Part shown: piece by piece, positions 24,204 through 33,443 of the stretch
How the letters are laid out: each line of letters starts with the position of its first letter
How positions within the stretch are numbered: position 1 is the stretch's first letter
The notes under the pieces: generated by a model
The model's input: the letters and a program-made list of their open reading frames with translations, nothing else
Told to the model about the DNA's origin: nothing
The model's database searches: none
Program-made: the position numbers and the translations under genes
Assembly: GCA_015058575.1 (NCBI GenBank)
Contig: SVBZ01000048.1
Location: 62,001 to 126,000, forward strand
Reading direction: 5' to 3'
DNA length: 64,000 nt
DNA from: Pseudoselenomonas ruminantium
Lineage (GTDB): Bacteria; Bacillota; Negativicutes; Selenomonadales; Selenomonadaceae

Positions 24204-26270
24204 GTGAAGTTACGAGATTCAATCCAATATGTCAAGGGCGTAGGTCCGAAGAAAAAAGCAGAGCTCAACCGCATGGGCATCCGCACGGTCTATGATCTTT
24301 TGACCTGGTTCCCGCGTACCTATGAGGATCAGAGCGTGCTGACCAGGATTGCGGAGCTAAAGCCGGGAGAGCGGGCGACGGTTTCCGGCGTTATCATGAA
24401 CGTGAGTGAGCGTCAGGCAGGACGGCGCGGCATGACGATCCTTACAGCACTCATCGGCGATGGCAGTGCTTTTTTGCAGGTGACCTGGTTCAATCAGAAA
24501 TATTTAAAGAAACAATTGCAAACGGGGCGGCGTGTCTTTGTGACAGGGAAAGCCGAATATGCTTATGGCGGCCGTGGCCAGTTCGCCATGAGCCAGCTCA
24601 GCGGTTTTCAGATTCTCGATGAAGAGGAACAGCCGGAGGAAATGTGCGGCATCCTGCCCGTCTATCCGGCTACGGAACGCCTGAATCAGAAATTCTTCCG
24701 CAAGACCATGGCCGGTCTTTTGCAGGAGGAGTTTGAGCTGCCAGAGGTTATACCGGCTGACATACGCAAGCGTTATCAGCTGCAAGGCCGCCGCGAAGCA
24801 CTGCAGAAAATCCACTTTCCTGCGGACTTTGCCGAGCTCAAGGCTGCGCGCAACCGGCTGGCTTTTGAGGAACTTTATCTGATCCAGTGCGGCCTGCTGA
24901 TTCTCAAGCGGCAGTCACGGGAAAAGAAAAAGGGCATCCGCCATCTGCTTTCGAGTGAGCTCGTGCATCGTCTCGAAGCGAGCCTGCCATTCAAGCTTAC
25001 CAATGACCAGGCAAAAGTCTGGCGGGAAATCTGCCATGATATGGAAAGCCCGGTTCCGATGCGGCGGCTGGTACAGGGAGATGTCGGTTCGGGCAAGACG
25101 GTCATTGCCATGCTGGCACTCGTGAAGACGGTGGAAAATGGCTATCAGGGCGCGCTCATGGCACCGACGGAAATCCTGGCCAGCCAGCATTATGAAGGCT
25201 TCAAGGCACAGCTGGAACCTTTAGGGATTCGCTTGGGCTTTTTGTCCGGACGGCTCACGAAGAAAAAGCGCGAGGCAATGTATGCAGCTATCGCTGCCCA
25301 TGAGGTGGATATCGTCATTGGCACGCATGCGCTTATCCAGGAAGGTGTGCATTTTGCCAAACTGGGGCTTGTCGTTACCGATGAGCAGCACCGGTTTGGC
25401 ATCGCGCAGCGGGCAGAATTGGAAAAGAAGGGCGAGCTTATGCCCGATGTTCTCGTCATGACCGCAACGCCGATTCCGCGCACGATGACACTTACTGTCT
25501 ATGGCGATCTCGATGTGTCGCTGATTCAGGAGCTGCCGCCAGGACGGCAGCCAATCCGCACCTTTGTGCGGCAGCCTGACCGGCGTGAGCTCATCTATAA
25601 ATATGTGCTCAGCCAGCTGGAGGCAGGGCGGCAGGCGTATGTTGTCTGTCCTTTGATTGAGATGAATGAGGAGAGTCCGCTGCCATCGGCGGAGGAAATC
25701 TATGAGGAACTGCGCTATGGGATTTTCCGCGATGTGCCGGTCGGTCTTGTGCATGGCAGGATGAAGGCCGCAGAAAAAGAGCAGGTCATGCAGGACTTTT
25801 ATGAAGACAAGATAAAGCTTCTTGTGTCGACGACGGTAATCGAAGTCGGTGTCAATGTGCCGAATGCGAGCATCATGGTCATCGAGAATGCCGAGCGTTT
25901 TGGCCTTGCCCAGCTTCATCAGCTGCGCGGCCGCATTGGCCGCGGGCCGTATCAGTCGTTCTGCATCCTGGTCTCAGAGATGAAGACGGAAAATGCGAAG
26001 GAGCGCCTGCAGATCATGGCAGATACCACCGATGGGTTCAAGCTGGCTGAGGAGGATTTGCGGCTGCGCGGGCCGGGGCAGTTCTTTGGCGCGATGCAGC
26101 ATGGCTTGCCAGACCTCAAGATTGCCGATGTCCTGCAGGATATGGACATCCTGCTATTGGCGCGCCGGGCAGCCCTGGAGACGATGGAGAATCAGGCCGA
26201 TGTGCGCGATATCCTGCCGATTCTGGCCTTACAATATCAGCAGCAATTTCTCAACATTACGGAAACGTAA
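24204..26270 (+). CDS. recG: ATP-dependent DNA helicase RecG
   Basis: Branch-migrating helicase that regresses stalled forks and processes Holliday junctions. 688 aa: wedge/OB domain (about 60-150), Walker [12 protein letters not shown] near 293, DEQH box [10 protein letters not shown] near 390, motif [11 protein letters not shown] near 575 and the C-terminal TRG-like region. GTG start preceded by AGGTGATG. Normal family length. Confidence 0.95.
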   Translation: MKLRDSIQYVKGVGPKKKAELNRMGIRTVYDLLTWFPRTYEDQSVLTRIAELKPGERATVSGVIMNVSERQAGRRGMTILTALIGDGSAFLQVTWFNQKYLKKQLQTGRRVFVTGKAEYAYGGRGQFAMSQLSGFQILDEEEQPEEMCGILPVYPATERLNQKFFRKTMAGLLQEEFELPEVIPADIRKRYQLQGRREALQKIHFPADFAELKAARNRLAFEELYLIQCGLLILKRQSREKKKGIRHLLSSELVHRLEASLPFKLTNDQAKVWREICHDMESPVPMRRLVQGDVGSGKTVIAMLALVKTVENGYQGALMAPTEILASQHYEGFKAQLEPLGIRLGFLSGRLTKKKREAMYAAIAAHEVDIVIGTHALIQEGVHFAKLGLVVTDEQHRFGIAQRAELEKKGELMPDVLVMTATPIPRTMTLTVYGDLDVSLIQELPPGRQPIRTFVRQPDRRELIYKYVLSQLEAGRQAYVVCPLIEMNEESPLPSAEEIYEELRYGIFRDVPVGLVHGRMKAAEKEQVMQDFYEDKIKLLVSTTVIEVGVNVPNASIMVIENAERFGLAQLHQLRGRIGRGPYQSFCILVSEMKTENAKERLQIMADTTDGFKLAEEDLRLRGPGQFFGAMQHGLPDLKIADVLQDMDILLLARRAALETMENQADVRDILPILALQYQQQFLNITET

Positions 26271-26300
26271 TAATTTTACCGTCTTTTTGTCGAGAACATC

Positions 26301-26330
26301 TTGACATAATCGACGGACATACTATACAAT
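26301..26330 (+). promoter_or_regulatory. dapB-asd promoter
   Basis: TTGACA (26301-26306), 18-base spacer, TACAAT (26325-26330). Confidence 0.7.
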
Positions 26331-26373
26331 GAAGTTATCTTTTGTGCGTAAAAAATTCTAGGAGGCGCATAGC

Positions 26374-27168
26374 TTGACTACAGTATTCGTAAATGGTGCT
26401 TGTGGCCGCATGGGACAAGCTGTCCTGAAAGCGGTGCAGGAGGATAAGGAGCTTCAGCTCGTGGGGGCTTGCGACATTCATGGCGGAGCGGATACCGGCA
26501 CGCTCGTCGGTCTGCCGGCCAATGGCATTCTGGTGGAAACAGACCTGGCGGCAGCGCTCGCGCGGCTGAAACCTGAGGTCATGGTTGACTTCACGCGTCC
26601 GGACGTCGTCTTTGGCAATGTCATGACGGCACTGGAGCATAAGGTTTCGCCGGTTGTCGGGACGACGGGGCTTTCTGCCGAGCAGAAAGAAGAAATCCGG
26701 CAGACAGCAGAGAAGAATGGTACGCCGGCTTTTATCGCACCGAACTTTGCCATTGGCGCAGTGCTCTTGATGGTTTTATCCAAGCAGGCAGCCAAGTACA
26801 TGCCTGAGGTTGAAATCATCGAGCTGCATCATGACAATAAGCTCGATGCCCCTTCAGGCACGGCTATCCAGACAGCGGCCATGATTGCCGAAGTCCGCGA
26901 GGCACATAAGCAGGGCCATCTGGAAGAAAAGGAAAAAATGGCTGGCGCCCGTGGCGCTGACTATGAGGGGATGCATATCCACAGCGTTCGTTTGCCGGGC
27001 TATGTGGCGCATCAGGAAGTCATCTTTGGCGGCTTGGGGCAGACGCTTACCATCCGCCACGATTCCATGAACCGCGAGTCCTTCATGCCAGGGGTCTGCC
27101 TGGCTGCCAAGAAGGTACGCGCTCTTTCGGGCCTTACGATTGGGCTTGATAAGCTGCTGGAGTTCTGA
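26374..27168 (+). CDS. dapB: 4-hydroxy-tetrahydrodipicolinate reductase
   Basis: Second committed step of lysine and diaminopimelate synthesis, NAD(P)H-dependent. 264 aa with FVNGACGRMGQAV at the N-terminus (Rossmann), TGLSAEQ hinge, and catalytic segment IELHHDNKLDAPSGTA near 150-165 with the acid His pair and substrate Lys. TTG start with AGGAGG eight bases upstream. Forms an operon with asd (42-base gap). Confidence 0.95.
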   Translation: MTTVFVNGACGRMGQAVLKAVQEDKELQLVGACDIHGGADTGTLVGLPANGILVETDLAAALARLKPEVMVDFTRPDVVFGNVMTALEHKVSPVVGTTGLSAEQKEEIRQTAEKNGTPAFIAPNFAIGAVLLMVLSKQAAKYMPEVEIIELHHDNKLDAPSGTAIQTAAMIAEVREAHKQGHLEEKEKMAGARGADYEGMHIHSVRLPGYVAHQEVIFGGLGQTLTIRHDSMNRESFMPGVCLAAKKVRALSGLTIGLDKLLEF

Positions 27169-27210
27169 TTCAAAAGCATTTGCTATCAATCATCGAAAGG
27201 ATGTATCTTT

Positions 27211-28245
27211 ATGAAAAAGTACAACGTAGCAATCCTCGGTGCCACGGGTGCCGTTGGGCAGGAGTTCTTAAACCTCATCGAGGAGCGCAACTTCCCGTTC
27301 GCCAACCTCAAGATGCTCGCTTCCAAGCGCAGTGCTGGCAAGAAAATCCAGTTCATGGGCAAGGAATACACGGTAGAGGAGGCAACGGAAGATTCGTTCA
27401 AGGATGTTCAGATTGCTCTGTTTGCTGGCGGCGGTGCCAGCAAGGTTTTCGCTCCGGCGGCAGTCAAAGCTGGTGCTGTAGTCATTGATAACTCCAGTAC
27501 TTTCCGTATGGATCCGGAAGTCCCGCTGGTCGTGCCGGAGGTCAATCCTGAGGCCATCAGCAAGCATAAAGGCATCATCGCCAACCCGAACTGCTCGACG
27601 ATTATCATGCTCATGGCACTCAAGCCGCTCTATGATATCTCGAAGATCAAGCGCGTTGTCGTATCGACGTATCAGGCTGTTTCGGGCGGCGGCAAGGAGG
27701 CTATGGCTGAGCTTGAGCAGCAGGTCGATGATATCGTGAACGGCCGCGAGGTAACGGCGAACATCCTGCCGGGCGCAGCGCTCAACAAGCATTATCAGAT
27801 TGCGTTCAACCTGATTCCGCAGATTGATGTCTTCCAGGATAACCTCTACACGAAAGAGGAAATGAAGATGGTCAATGAGACGAAGAAAATCTTCGACGAT
27901 CCGGACATCCGCGTGACGGCAACGACGGTCCGCGTGCCGGTTTATCGCAGCCATGCGGAATCGGTCAACATCGAGTTTGAGGACGAAGTCAGCGTCGAAG
28001 CAGCGCGCAAGGCCATCGATGCTTTCCCAGGGGCTGTCGTCAAAGACAACACCGATGAGCAGGAATACCCGATGCCGCTCTTCACGTCGGGCAAAGATGA
28101 TGTCGAAGTCGGCCGTATCCGCAAGGACTATTCCTGTGAGCATGCACTGAATCTCTGGTGCTGCGGCGATCAGATCCGCAAGGGCGCAGCACTCAATGCA
28201 TTGCAGATTGCAGAGTACATGATCGAGCATGATATGATCAAGTGA
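27211..28245 (+). CDS. asd: Aspartate-semialdehyde dehydrogenase
   Basis: Reduces aspartyl phosphate to aspartate semialdehyde, the branch point to lysine, threonine and methionine. 344 aa; GATGAVGQEFL nucleotide loop at residues 10-20; active-site Cys in ANPNCSTI near 130; QAVSGGGKEA and the C-terminal CCGDQIRKGAALN are family signatures. ATG with GAAAGGA upstream. Downstream of dapB in one transcript. Confidence 0.95.
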   Translation: MKKYNVAILGATGAVGQEFLNLIEERNFPFANLKMLASKRSAGKKIQFMGKEYTVEEATEDSFKDVQIALFAGGGASKVFAPAAVKAGAVVIDNSSTFRMDPEVPLVVPEVNPEAISKHKGIIANPNCSTIIMLMALKPLYDISKIKRVVVSTYQAVSGGGKEAMAELEQQVDDIVNGREVTANILPGAALNKHYQIAFNLIPQIDVFQDNLYTKEEMKMVNETKKIFDDPDIRVTATTVRVPVYRSHAESVNIEFEDEVSVEAARKAIDAFPGAVVKDNTDEQEYPMPLFTSGKDDVEVGRIRKDYSCEHALNLWCCGDQIRKGAALNALQIAEYMIEHDMIK

Positions 28246-28258
28246 TTTCCAGTCGCTG

Positions 28259-28293
28259 AATACCGTCGGGCATATGCCTGACGGTATTTTTTT
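28259..28293 (+). terminator. Terminator after asd
   Basis: Stem 28259-28273 with 28275-28289 (one internal mismatch), seven Ts. Confidence 0.85.
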
Positions 28294-28342
28294 GCACAGG
28301 CTTTAGCTTTTCAGAATATTTCTAGGAAATGCGGCTAGAATA

Positions 28343-28351
28343 TGATACAAT
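28343..28351 (+). promoter_or_regulatory. Extended -10 promoter of ireB-ruvX
   Basis: TGATACAAT with the TG of an extended -10; no convincing -35. The ireB ATG lies 36 bases downstream behind GGGAGGAA. Confidence 0.5.
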
Positions 28352-28386
28352 AGATAGAGCGAAAACATATTCGGGAGGAATCAGCT

Positions 28387-28638
28387 ATGGTCAGCGAAGA
28401 AACGATGATGTTTAAATTCGGCAATGATGAGAACAAGGCAGCGACGATTATCCGCAATGCCTGCCAGGCGATGGAGGAAAAGGGCTATAATCCCATCAAT
28501 CAGTTGGTTGGCTATCTGCTGTCAGGTGACCCGGCATATGTGACGAGCCACAACGACGCCCGCAGCCAGATCCGCAAGCTGGAGCGTGACGAGCTGCTCG
28601 AAGAATTGGTAAGAGCGTATTTGGAGAAGAATAAGTAA
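28387..28638 (+). CDS. ireB: IreB family regulatory protein (DUF965)
   Basis: 83-aa small helical protein of UPF0297/IreB; in Enterococcus IreB is a substrate of the IreK Ser/Thr kinase and affects cephalosporin tolerance. Conserved core [20 protein letters not shown], then [17 protein letters not shown]. The N-terminal threonine region phosphorylated in IreB is represented by SEETMMFKF. Ends directly against ruvX (zero gap), as in the yrzL-yrrK pair of Bacillus. Confidence 0.9.
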   Translation: MVSEETMMFKFGNDENKAATIIRNACQAMEEKGYNPINQLVGYLLSGDPAYVTSHNDARSQIRKLERDELLEELVRAYLEKNK

Positions 28639-29055
28639 ATGAAAAGGTATATGTCGCTCGATATTGGCGACCGCACGATCGGCATTGCGGTAAGCGATCT
28701 TTTGGGCCTTACCGCGCAGGGCGTGGAGACAATCCGCCGCCGCAAGGAAGAAGATGATTTGAAGCGGCTCGGTGAGCTTATGGAGCAGTACGAGACGAGG
28801 TCCCTGGTTTCGGGGCTGCCCAAGAATATGGATGGCACCGAAGGTGACCGCTGCAGCATCGTCAAGGATTTCATGGCCAAGGTAAAGGAAACGTATCCGG
28901 ACGTCGAAGTGGTGTTTTGGGATGAACGCCTGTCGACGGTTGCCGCTGCGCGTTCCTTGATCGAGGCAGATGTATCGCGCAAGAAGCGCAAGAAGGTCAT
29001 CGACAAGATGGCGGCTGTCTTTATCCTGCAGGGCTATCTGGACAGCCTGCGCTGA
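28639..29055 (+). CDS. ruvX: Holliday junction resolvase-like / pre-16S rRNA nuclease YqgF
   Basis: 138-aa RNase H-fold protein. Catalytic acidic residues in LDIGDRTIGIAVSD (residue 6-8 region), GLPKNMDG loop, WDERLSTVAA near 95, and the C-terminal DKMAAVFILQGYLD motif with Asp. YqgF in E. coli is needed for 16S 5' end maturation. Adjacent to ireB and upstream of the DUF1292 gene, which has its own promoter. Confidence 0.92.
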   Translation: MKRYMSLDIGDRTIGIAVSDLLGLTAQGVETIRRRKEEDDLKRLGELMEQYETRSLVSGLPKNMDGTEGDRCSIVKDFMAKVKETYPDVEVVFWDERLSTVAAARSLIEADVSRKKRKKVIDKMAAVFILQGYLDSLR

Positions 29056-29068
29056 TGACGGCTTTTGC

Positions 29069-29098
29069 TTGACAAATTTTCTTGGAATAGGCTAAAAT
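29069..29098 (+). promoter_or_regulatory. Promoter of the DUF1292 gene
   Basis: TTGACA (29069-29074), 18-base spacer, TAAAAT (29093-29098), just after the ruvX stop. Confidence 0.7.
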
Positions 29099-29133
29099 GC
29101 TTTTAGACAAATAACTATGAAGAGGTGACTTAT

Positions 29134-29454
29134 ATGGCAGATAAAGAGAAAGACATGAACGAAGATGGCGTCGTGGTTGTCATGACGGACGATCAGGGCA
29201 ATGAGTACTACTATGAGGAAGAGATGATCATCCCGGTAGGCGACCAGAAGTATGCCTTGCTTGTCGGCCTGCATAACGATGAGCATGAACATGGCTGCGG
29301 CTGCGGCTGTGAAGATGGCGACGAGGATGTGCTGATTGCAAAGATCGTTACCGACGAGAATGGCGAAGAGGAATACATTGAGCCGACGGACGAAGAGTTT
29401 GAGGCGGTTCAAAAAGCTTATAACGCTTTGGTTGACGAAGCAGAGCAGGAGTAA
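29134..29454 (+). CDS. DUF1292 (YrzB-like) protein with Cys/His cluster
   Basis: 106-aa acidic protein of the YrzB/UPF0473 family (VVVMTDDQGNEYYYEEEMII, then EEEYIEPTDEEFEAVQKAYN). The middle has an insert HEHGCGCGCEDGDED with three cysteines and two histidines that could bind metal; this is not a feature I associate with the family. ATG 29134 has AGAGG eight bases upstream; GTG 29125 overlaps the ribosome site. Position between ruvX and mltG is conserved in Firmicutes. Function unknown. Confidence 0.85.
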   Translation: MADKEKDMNEDGVVVVMTDDQGNEYYYEEEMIIPVGDQKYALLVGLHNDEHEHGCGCGCEDGDEDVLIAKIVTDENGEEEYIEPTDEEFEAVQKAYNALVDEAEQE

Positions 29455-29467
29455 GTCCTGTTGCGGG

Positions 29468-29497
29468 GCTGCCATCCAGATGGAGTGGCAGCTTTTT
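29468..29497 (+). terminator. Terminator after DUF1292 gene
   Basis: GCTGCCA/TGGCAGC stem (29468-29474 with 29486-29492) extended by a few inner pairs, then five Ts. Confidence 0.8.
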
Positions 29498-29525
29498 CGC
29501 ATTTATAAGGAATGGAGATGTTGTT

Positions 29526-30638
29526 GTGGGAGAGAAGCTCAAAGCATGGCAGGCAAGCTGCGAAAAGTGGCTGTCGGACCATCAGCAGAGTTTAGACTGG
29601 GTAACGGGGAAGTTGGAACAGGTCAGTGACAGGATGACTTGGAAACGGTGGGCTGTGGTGAGTATTGCTGTCCTTGTGGTACTGTTAGGCAGCTGTATGC
29701 TCTTGTTCCAGGGCAAGTCAGCGCAGCGGGCGGCAATGTCAGCCAATCAGGTCATCTATGTTTCGGTCAAGCCGGGCATGGGAGCCAATGAGATTGGCGA
29801 TAAACTCGTGCAGCACGGCGTGCTGGGCAGCAAGTGGCCGTTCTGGTGGAAAGTCAAGACCAGCAAGGTGGCCAGCTCCTTCAAGACGGGCATGTATGCC
29901 ATGCATCCTGACATGTCAGCCGATGAAGTGCTCAGCAAACTGGTGGCTGGCGATACGGCAGTGGTGAAATTCACGATTCCCGAGGGCTTTGGCATCAAAG
30001 AGATAGCCAAACGCCTGGCGGATGAGGGTCTTGTGGATGAGCAGGAGTTTTTGCGCAAGGCCAAGACTTATGCGCCGTATGATTACATCGAGCGCAAGCC
30101 CGAAATCCGATATGCCTGTGAGGGGTTCTTGTTCCCGGATACGTATGAGCTGCATGAAGAGGCTACGCCCGAATCCATCATGAAGATGATGGCTGAGGAT
30201 TTCGATACACGGCTGACGCCAAAACTCAGAGCGCGGGCCAAGGAGATGGACCTTACGATCTTCGAGGTCATAACGCTGGCCTCGCTGGTTGAGAAAGAGG
30301 CGCTTTATGAGGAAGACCGGCCTATCATCGCACAGGTATTCCTGAAACGATTGAAACTCGGCATGCCGCTGCAATCGGATACGACCTTGCAGTACCTTTT
30401 GGATGCGCCGAAGGAGGATGTGACCATCAAGGATACCAAGATCGAGTCGCCGTATAATACCTACCAGCACCGTGGCCTGCCGCCAGGGCCGATTGCCAGC
30501 CCGGGCATGGCAGCTATCAAGGCGGTGCTCTACCCGGCCGATACGGATTATCTGTACTTTGTAGCCGATCGCAAGGGACACAATCATTATTCGACGAATT
30601 ATGCCGATCATCAGATGCTGGTGGATCAGGTACGTTGA
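29526..30638 (+). CDS. mltG: Endolytic peptidoglycan transglycosylase MltG
   Basis: Membrane-anchored enzyme that cuts nascent glycan strands and sets chain length. 370 aa: short cytosolic N-terminus, one TM segment (about 41-62), a LysM-like linker domain (VSVKPGMGANEIGDKL) and the YceG catalytic domain with Glu in ITLASLVEKEA near residue 258 and SPYNTYQHRGLPPGPIASPG near 315. GTG start with GGAG eight bases upstream. The stop codon sits inside the first palindrome of the cluster at 30635. Confidence 0.92.
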   Translation: MGEKLKAWQASCEKWLSDHQQSLDWVTGKLEQVSDRMTWKRWAVVSIAVLVVLLGSCMLLFQGKSAQRAAMSANQVIYVSVKPGMGANEIGDKLVQHGVLGSKWPFWWKVKTSKVASSFKTGMYAMHPDMSADEVLSKLVAGDTAVVKFTIPEGFGIKEIAKRLADEGLVDEQEFLRKAKTYAPYDYIERKPEIRYACEGFLFPDTYELHEEATPESIMKMMAEDFDTRLTPKLRARAKEMDLTIFEVITLASLVEKEALYEEDRPIIAQVFLKRLKLGMPLQSDTTLQYLLDAPKEDVTIKDTKIESPYNTYQHRGLPPGPIASPGMAAIKAVLYPADTDYLYFVADRKGHNHYSTNYADHQMLVDQVR

Positions 30639-30672
30639 CAAGTCAGATTGACAAGTCAATTTGACTTGTCAG
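30635..30672. repeat. Cluster of three TTGACNNGTCAA-type palindromes
   Basis: 30635-30646 (last base differs), 30648-30659 (perfect) and 30661-30672 (last base differs) lie side by side over the mltG stop and the mltG-trmR gap. The run can also fold into alternative hairpins. Further copies are at 30917 and 30947. Confidence 0.85.
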
Positions 30673-30696
30673 CCTGACCAGACAATAGGAGTTATT

Positions 30697-31308
30697 TTGG
30701 AAGCAATAGAAAACGTATTGGCAGAAATGGAACAATATGCGCAGGCGAACCATGTGCCAATCATCAATGAACGGGGGCGCGCCGCTTTCCTGCAAGTGAT
30801 AAGGGCGTGCAGGCCGCAGCATGTGCTGGAGATAGGGACGGCCATTGGCTACTCCGCTTTGCAGATTGCCCATAATGGTGCTGCAGGGGTAGAGATTACG
30901 ACGCTGGAACTCAGTGCTGACCGGTCAAAAACTGCGCAGGCATATATTGACCGGTCAATATATGCGGGGCAAATCCATATCCATACGGGCGATGCCGCCA
31001 AGCTGCTGACGAGCGTGGCGCCTGAGATGGCACCTTATGATTTTGTATTCATCGATGCCGCCAAGGGGCAGTATGTGGATTATCTGCAGAAGGTGGAACC
31101 GTTGCTTGCGGACAAGGCTGTTGTCCTGGCGGATAATGTCCTGTTCCGCGGCTATGTGCGGTCCGAGGAAAAGCCGCCGCGCCGGTTCCGGACCATTGTC
31201 AAGCGGCTGCGTGAGTATATCCGCGTGGTGACAGAGACGCCAGGATATACGACAGAGATCCTGGAAAATGGCGATGGCCTGGCGGTAACGCGGTATCAGC
31301 GGCCGTAA
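30697..31308 (+). CDS. trmR: tRNA 5-hydroxyuridine methyltransferase (YrrM/TrmR family)
   Basis: O-methyltransferase that in Bacillus methylates 5-hydroxyuridine at tRNA position 34 to 5-methoxyuridine. About 203 aa; SAM motif VLEIGTAIGYSALQIA near 45-60, VFIDAAKGQYVDYL near 120, DNVLFRGYV metal-site region near 145. TTG 30697 has TAGGAG five bases upstream and is preferred over TTG 30661, which lies in the palindrome cluster. Order mltG-trmR-trhP matches yrrL-yrrM-yrrN/O of Bacillus, which supports the tRNA role over a generic catechol methyltransferase. Confidence 0.85.
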   Translation: MEAIENVLAEMEQYAQANHVPIINERGRAAFLQVIRACRPQHVLEIGTAIGYSALQIAHNGAAGVEITTLELSADRSKTAQAYIDRSIYAGQIHIHTGDAAKLLTSVAPEMAPYDFVFIDAAKGQYVDYLQKVEPLLADKAVVLADNVLFRGYVRSEEKPPRRFRTIVKRLREYIRVVTETPGYTTEILENGDGLAVTRYQRP

Positions 31309-31339
31309 ACGATAGAACGATTTAGGAGGAATCCTGTTT

Positions 31340-32575
31340 ATGATAAAGAAGCCAGAGCTTTTAGCACCGGCAGGAACACTGGAAAAATTAAAGATGGCGA
31401 TACTCTATGGCGCGGATGCCGTTTATCTGGGCGGCAAGGCTTTTGGCCTCCGGGCCTTTGGCGGCAACTTCACGCGTGAGGAGCTAAAGGAGGCCGTGGC
31501 GTTTGCCCATGCGCGGGGGCGCAAGGTCTATGTGACGGTCAATATCTTTCCGCATAACAGCGATCTGGCTGGGCTTCCAGATTATTTGAAGTATCTGGAT
31601 GAAATCAAGGCCGATGCGCTGCTCGTTGCCGATCTTGGGGTATTCATGATGTGCCGGGAACTCATTCCGGAGATGGAGCTTCATATCAGCACCCAGGCCA
31701 ACAACACGAACTGGGCGACGGTCAATGCCTGGAAAAAACTGGGTGCCAAGCGTGTCGTGCTGGCCCGCGAGATGTCACTGGCGGAAATCCGCGAGATTCG
31801 CGCGAAATGTGACGTAGATCTGGAGATGTTCATGCATGGTGCGATGTGTATTTCCTATTCGGGCCGCTGCCTGCTGTCGAACTACTTCACGGGCCGCGAT
31901 TCAAACCGCGGCAGCTGTGCGCAGTCCTGCCGCTGGAAGTATGCACTGGTTGAGGAAACGCGGCCGGGACAGTATTTCCCGATTGCCGAGGACGAGCGTG
32001 GCACATACATCATGAATTCGAAGGACATGTGCCTGATGCCGAATATCCGTGACGTCATTGAAAGCGGCGTGGACAGCCTCAAGATTGAGGGCCGCATGAA
32101 AAGCGTGCATTATGCGGCAAGCGTCGTCAAGGCGTACCGTCTGGCTATCGATGCGTACTTTGAAGATCCCGAGCATTTCGAGGTACAGCAGATGTGGCTC
32201 GATGAGCTCGAGAAAGTATCGCATCGTACGTATACGACGGGCTTCTACTATCATCAGCCGACGGCTGACGATCAGATCTATGGCAAGACATCGTACGACC
32301 AGACTTCGGAATTTGTCGGTCTGGTGCGTTCCTATGATGCAGCGACGGGCTGGGCCGTGGTCGAGCAGCGCAACAATATGAAGCTCGGTCAGGAAATCGA
32401 AGTGTTCCAGCCGACAGGCCCGCTGTACCGCCAGAAAATCACGGCGATGAAAAATGCTGACGGAGAGCGTATCGACGTTGCCCCGCATCCGCAGATGATG
32501 CTGGCCATGAAGATGGAACAGCCAGTGGAACCCTATACGATTCTGCGCCGTGACGTTACACAAACGAAGCAGTGA
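31340..32575 (+). CDS. U32-family tRNA hydroxylation protein (TrhP/YrrO-like)
   Basis: 411-aa member of the peptidase U32 family, whose bacterial members act with iron-sulphur clusters in RNA hydroxylation (TrhP makes 5-hydroxyuridine at tRNA position 34). PELLAPAGTLEKLKMAI N-terminus, YGADAVYLGGKAFGLRA, and the signature EMFMHGAMCISYSGRCLLSN followed by GSCAQSCRW provide the conserved cysteines. The neighbour trmR supplies the next step of the same modification. Only one copy here where Bacillus has two (yrrN, yrrO). Confidence 0.85.
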   Translation: MIKKPELLAPAGTLEKLKMAILYGADAVYLGGKAFGLRAFGGNFTREELKEAVAFAHARGRKVYVTVNIFPHNSDLAGLPDYLKYLDEIKADALLVADLGVFMMCRELIPEMELHISTQANNTNWATVNAWKKLGAKRVVLAREMSLAEIREIRAKCDVDLEMFMHGAMCISYSGRCLLSNYFTGRDSNRGSCAQSCRWKYALVEETRPGQYFPIAEDERGTYIMNSKDMCLMPNIRDVIESGVDSLKIEGRMKSVHYAASVVKAYRLAIDAYFEDPEHFEVQQMWLDELEKVSHRTYTTGFYYHQPTADDQIYGKTSYDQTSEFVGLVRSYDAATGWAVVEQRNNMKLGQEIEVFQPTGPLYRQKITAMKNADGERIDVAPHPQMMLAMKMEQPVEPYTILRRDVTQTKQ

Positions 32576-32595
32576 ATCATATTTTCTGATTTATA

Positions 32596-32625
32596 TTGTA
32601 AATTTTAATCATACCGTGCTATGAT
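32596..32625 (+). promoter_or_regulatory. Possible promoter of acyP-aroQ
   Basis: TTGTAA (32596-32601), 18-base spacer, TATGAT (32620-32625). Confidence 0.45.
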
Positions 32626-32668
32626 TAGGATATAGTTGATTATGATATAGAGGAAAGTGGTGTTGATT

Positions 32669-32944
32669 ATGGCTATTCGTTATTTTGGTACCGCTGCCGG
32701 CCAGGTTCAGGGAGTCGGCTTCCGCATGTTCGTGCAGCAGCATGCTATGGAGCTCGGCATTACTGGCTGGGTAAAGAACATGGACGATGGGACAGTCACG
32801 ATGGAGCTGCAGGGTGAGGCCGAGGCAATCGATAAGCTCGAGCAGATCATCCGCGCTGGCAACTATTTCATCAAGGTGCAGAGCTTTGCGCTGGAGACGC
32901 GCGATATCGTGCCTGATGAAAAGCGTTTTGACATCCGCTACTGA
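32669..32944 (+). CDS. Acylphosphatase
   Basis: 91-aa ferredoxin-fold enzyme hydrolysing acyl phosphates. Catalytic Arg in GQVQGVGFRMFV (residue 19) and Asn in GWVKNMDDGTV are present. Start is uncertain: the AGGAAAG site fits a GTG at 32660 better, while ATG 32669 gives the usual family N-terminus (MAIRYFGTAAGQ). Followed after 14 bases by aroQ. Confidence 0.9.
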   Translation: MAIRYFGTAAGQVQGVGFRMFVQQHAMELGITGWVKNMDDGTVTMELQGEAEAIDKLEQIIRAGNYFIKVQSFALETRDIVPDEKRFDIRY

Positions 32945-32958
32945 CGGGAGGAGCATGC

Positions 32959-33399
32959 ATGGCAAAAGTTCTCGTACTCAATGGCCCGAATCTCAATCTT
33001 TTGGGCATGCGTGAGCCGGAAATCTACGGCAGCACGACGCTCAAGGATATCGAAGACAGGATGGCAAAGCGCGCGCAGGCGGCTGGCATCGCCATTGATT
33101 TCTATCAGTCCAACCATGAAGGCTGCCTGGTCGATAAGATACAGGAAGCCAATCATAATTACGATTATATCATTTTCAATGCAGCGGCATTTACGCATTA
33201 CAGCATCGCGCTGCGCGATGCTATCGCTGCCATCGATGTGCCGCTTATCGAGGTGCATATCTCCAATATCCATAAGCGCGAGGCGTTCCGTCATCAGTCG
33301 GTGCTGGCGCCAGTGGCCATGGGGCAGATATGCGGCCTCGGCAGCGAAAGCTATCTGGCAGCGCTGGAGGCAATCATCTATAAGCTGCAAAAGCAATGA
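32959..33399 (+). CDS. aroQ: 3-dehydroquinate dehydratase, type II
   Basis: Third step of the shikimate pathway. 146 aa dodecameric flavodoxin-like enzyme. VLNGPNLNLLGMREPEIYG contains the catalytic Tyr; QSNHEG, NAAAFTHYSIALRDAI and VHISNIHKREAFRHQS (catalytic His) follow in family order. ATG with GGGAGGAG upstream. aroQ-pepP-efp order is as in Bacillus yqhS-yqhT-efp. Confidence 0.95.
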   Translation: MAKVLVLNGPNLNLLGMREPEIYGSTTLKDIEDRMAKRAQAAGIAIDFYQSNHEGCLVDKIQEANHNYDYIIFNAAAFTHYSIALRDAIAAIDVPLIEVHISNIHKREAFRHQSVLAPVAMGQICGLGSESYLAALEAIIYKLQKQ

Positions 33400-33443
33400 A
33401 ATAGTAATATCCATTGTAAGTAAAAACCAGGAGTTGACCATTT

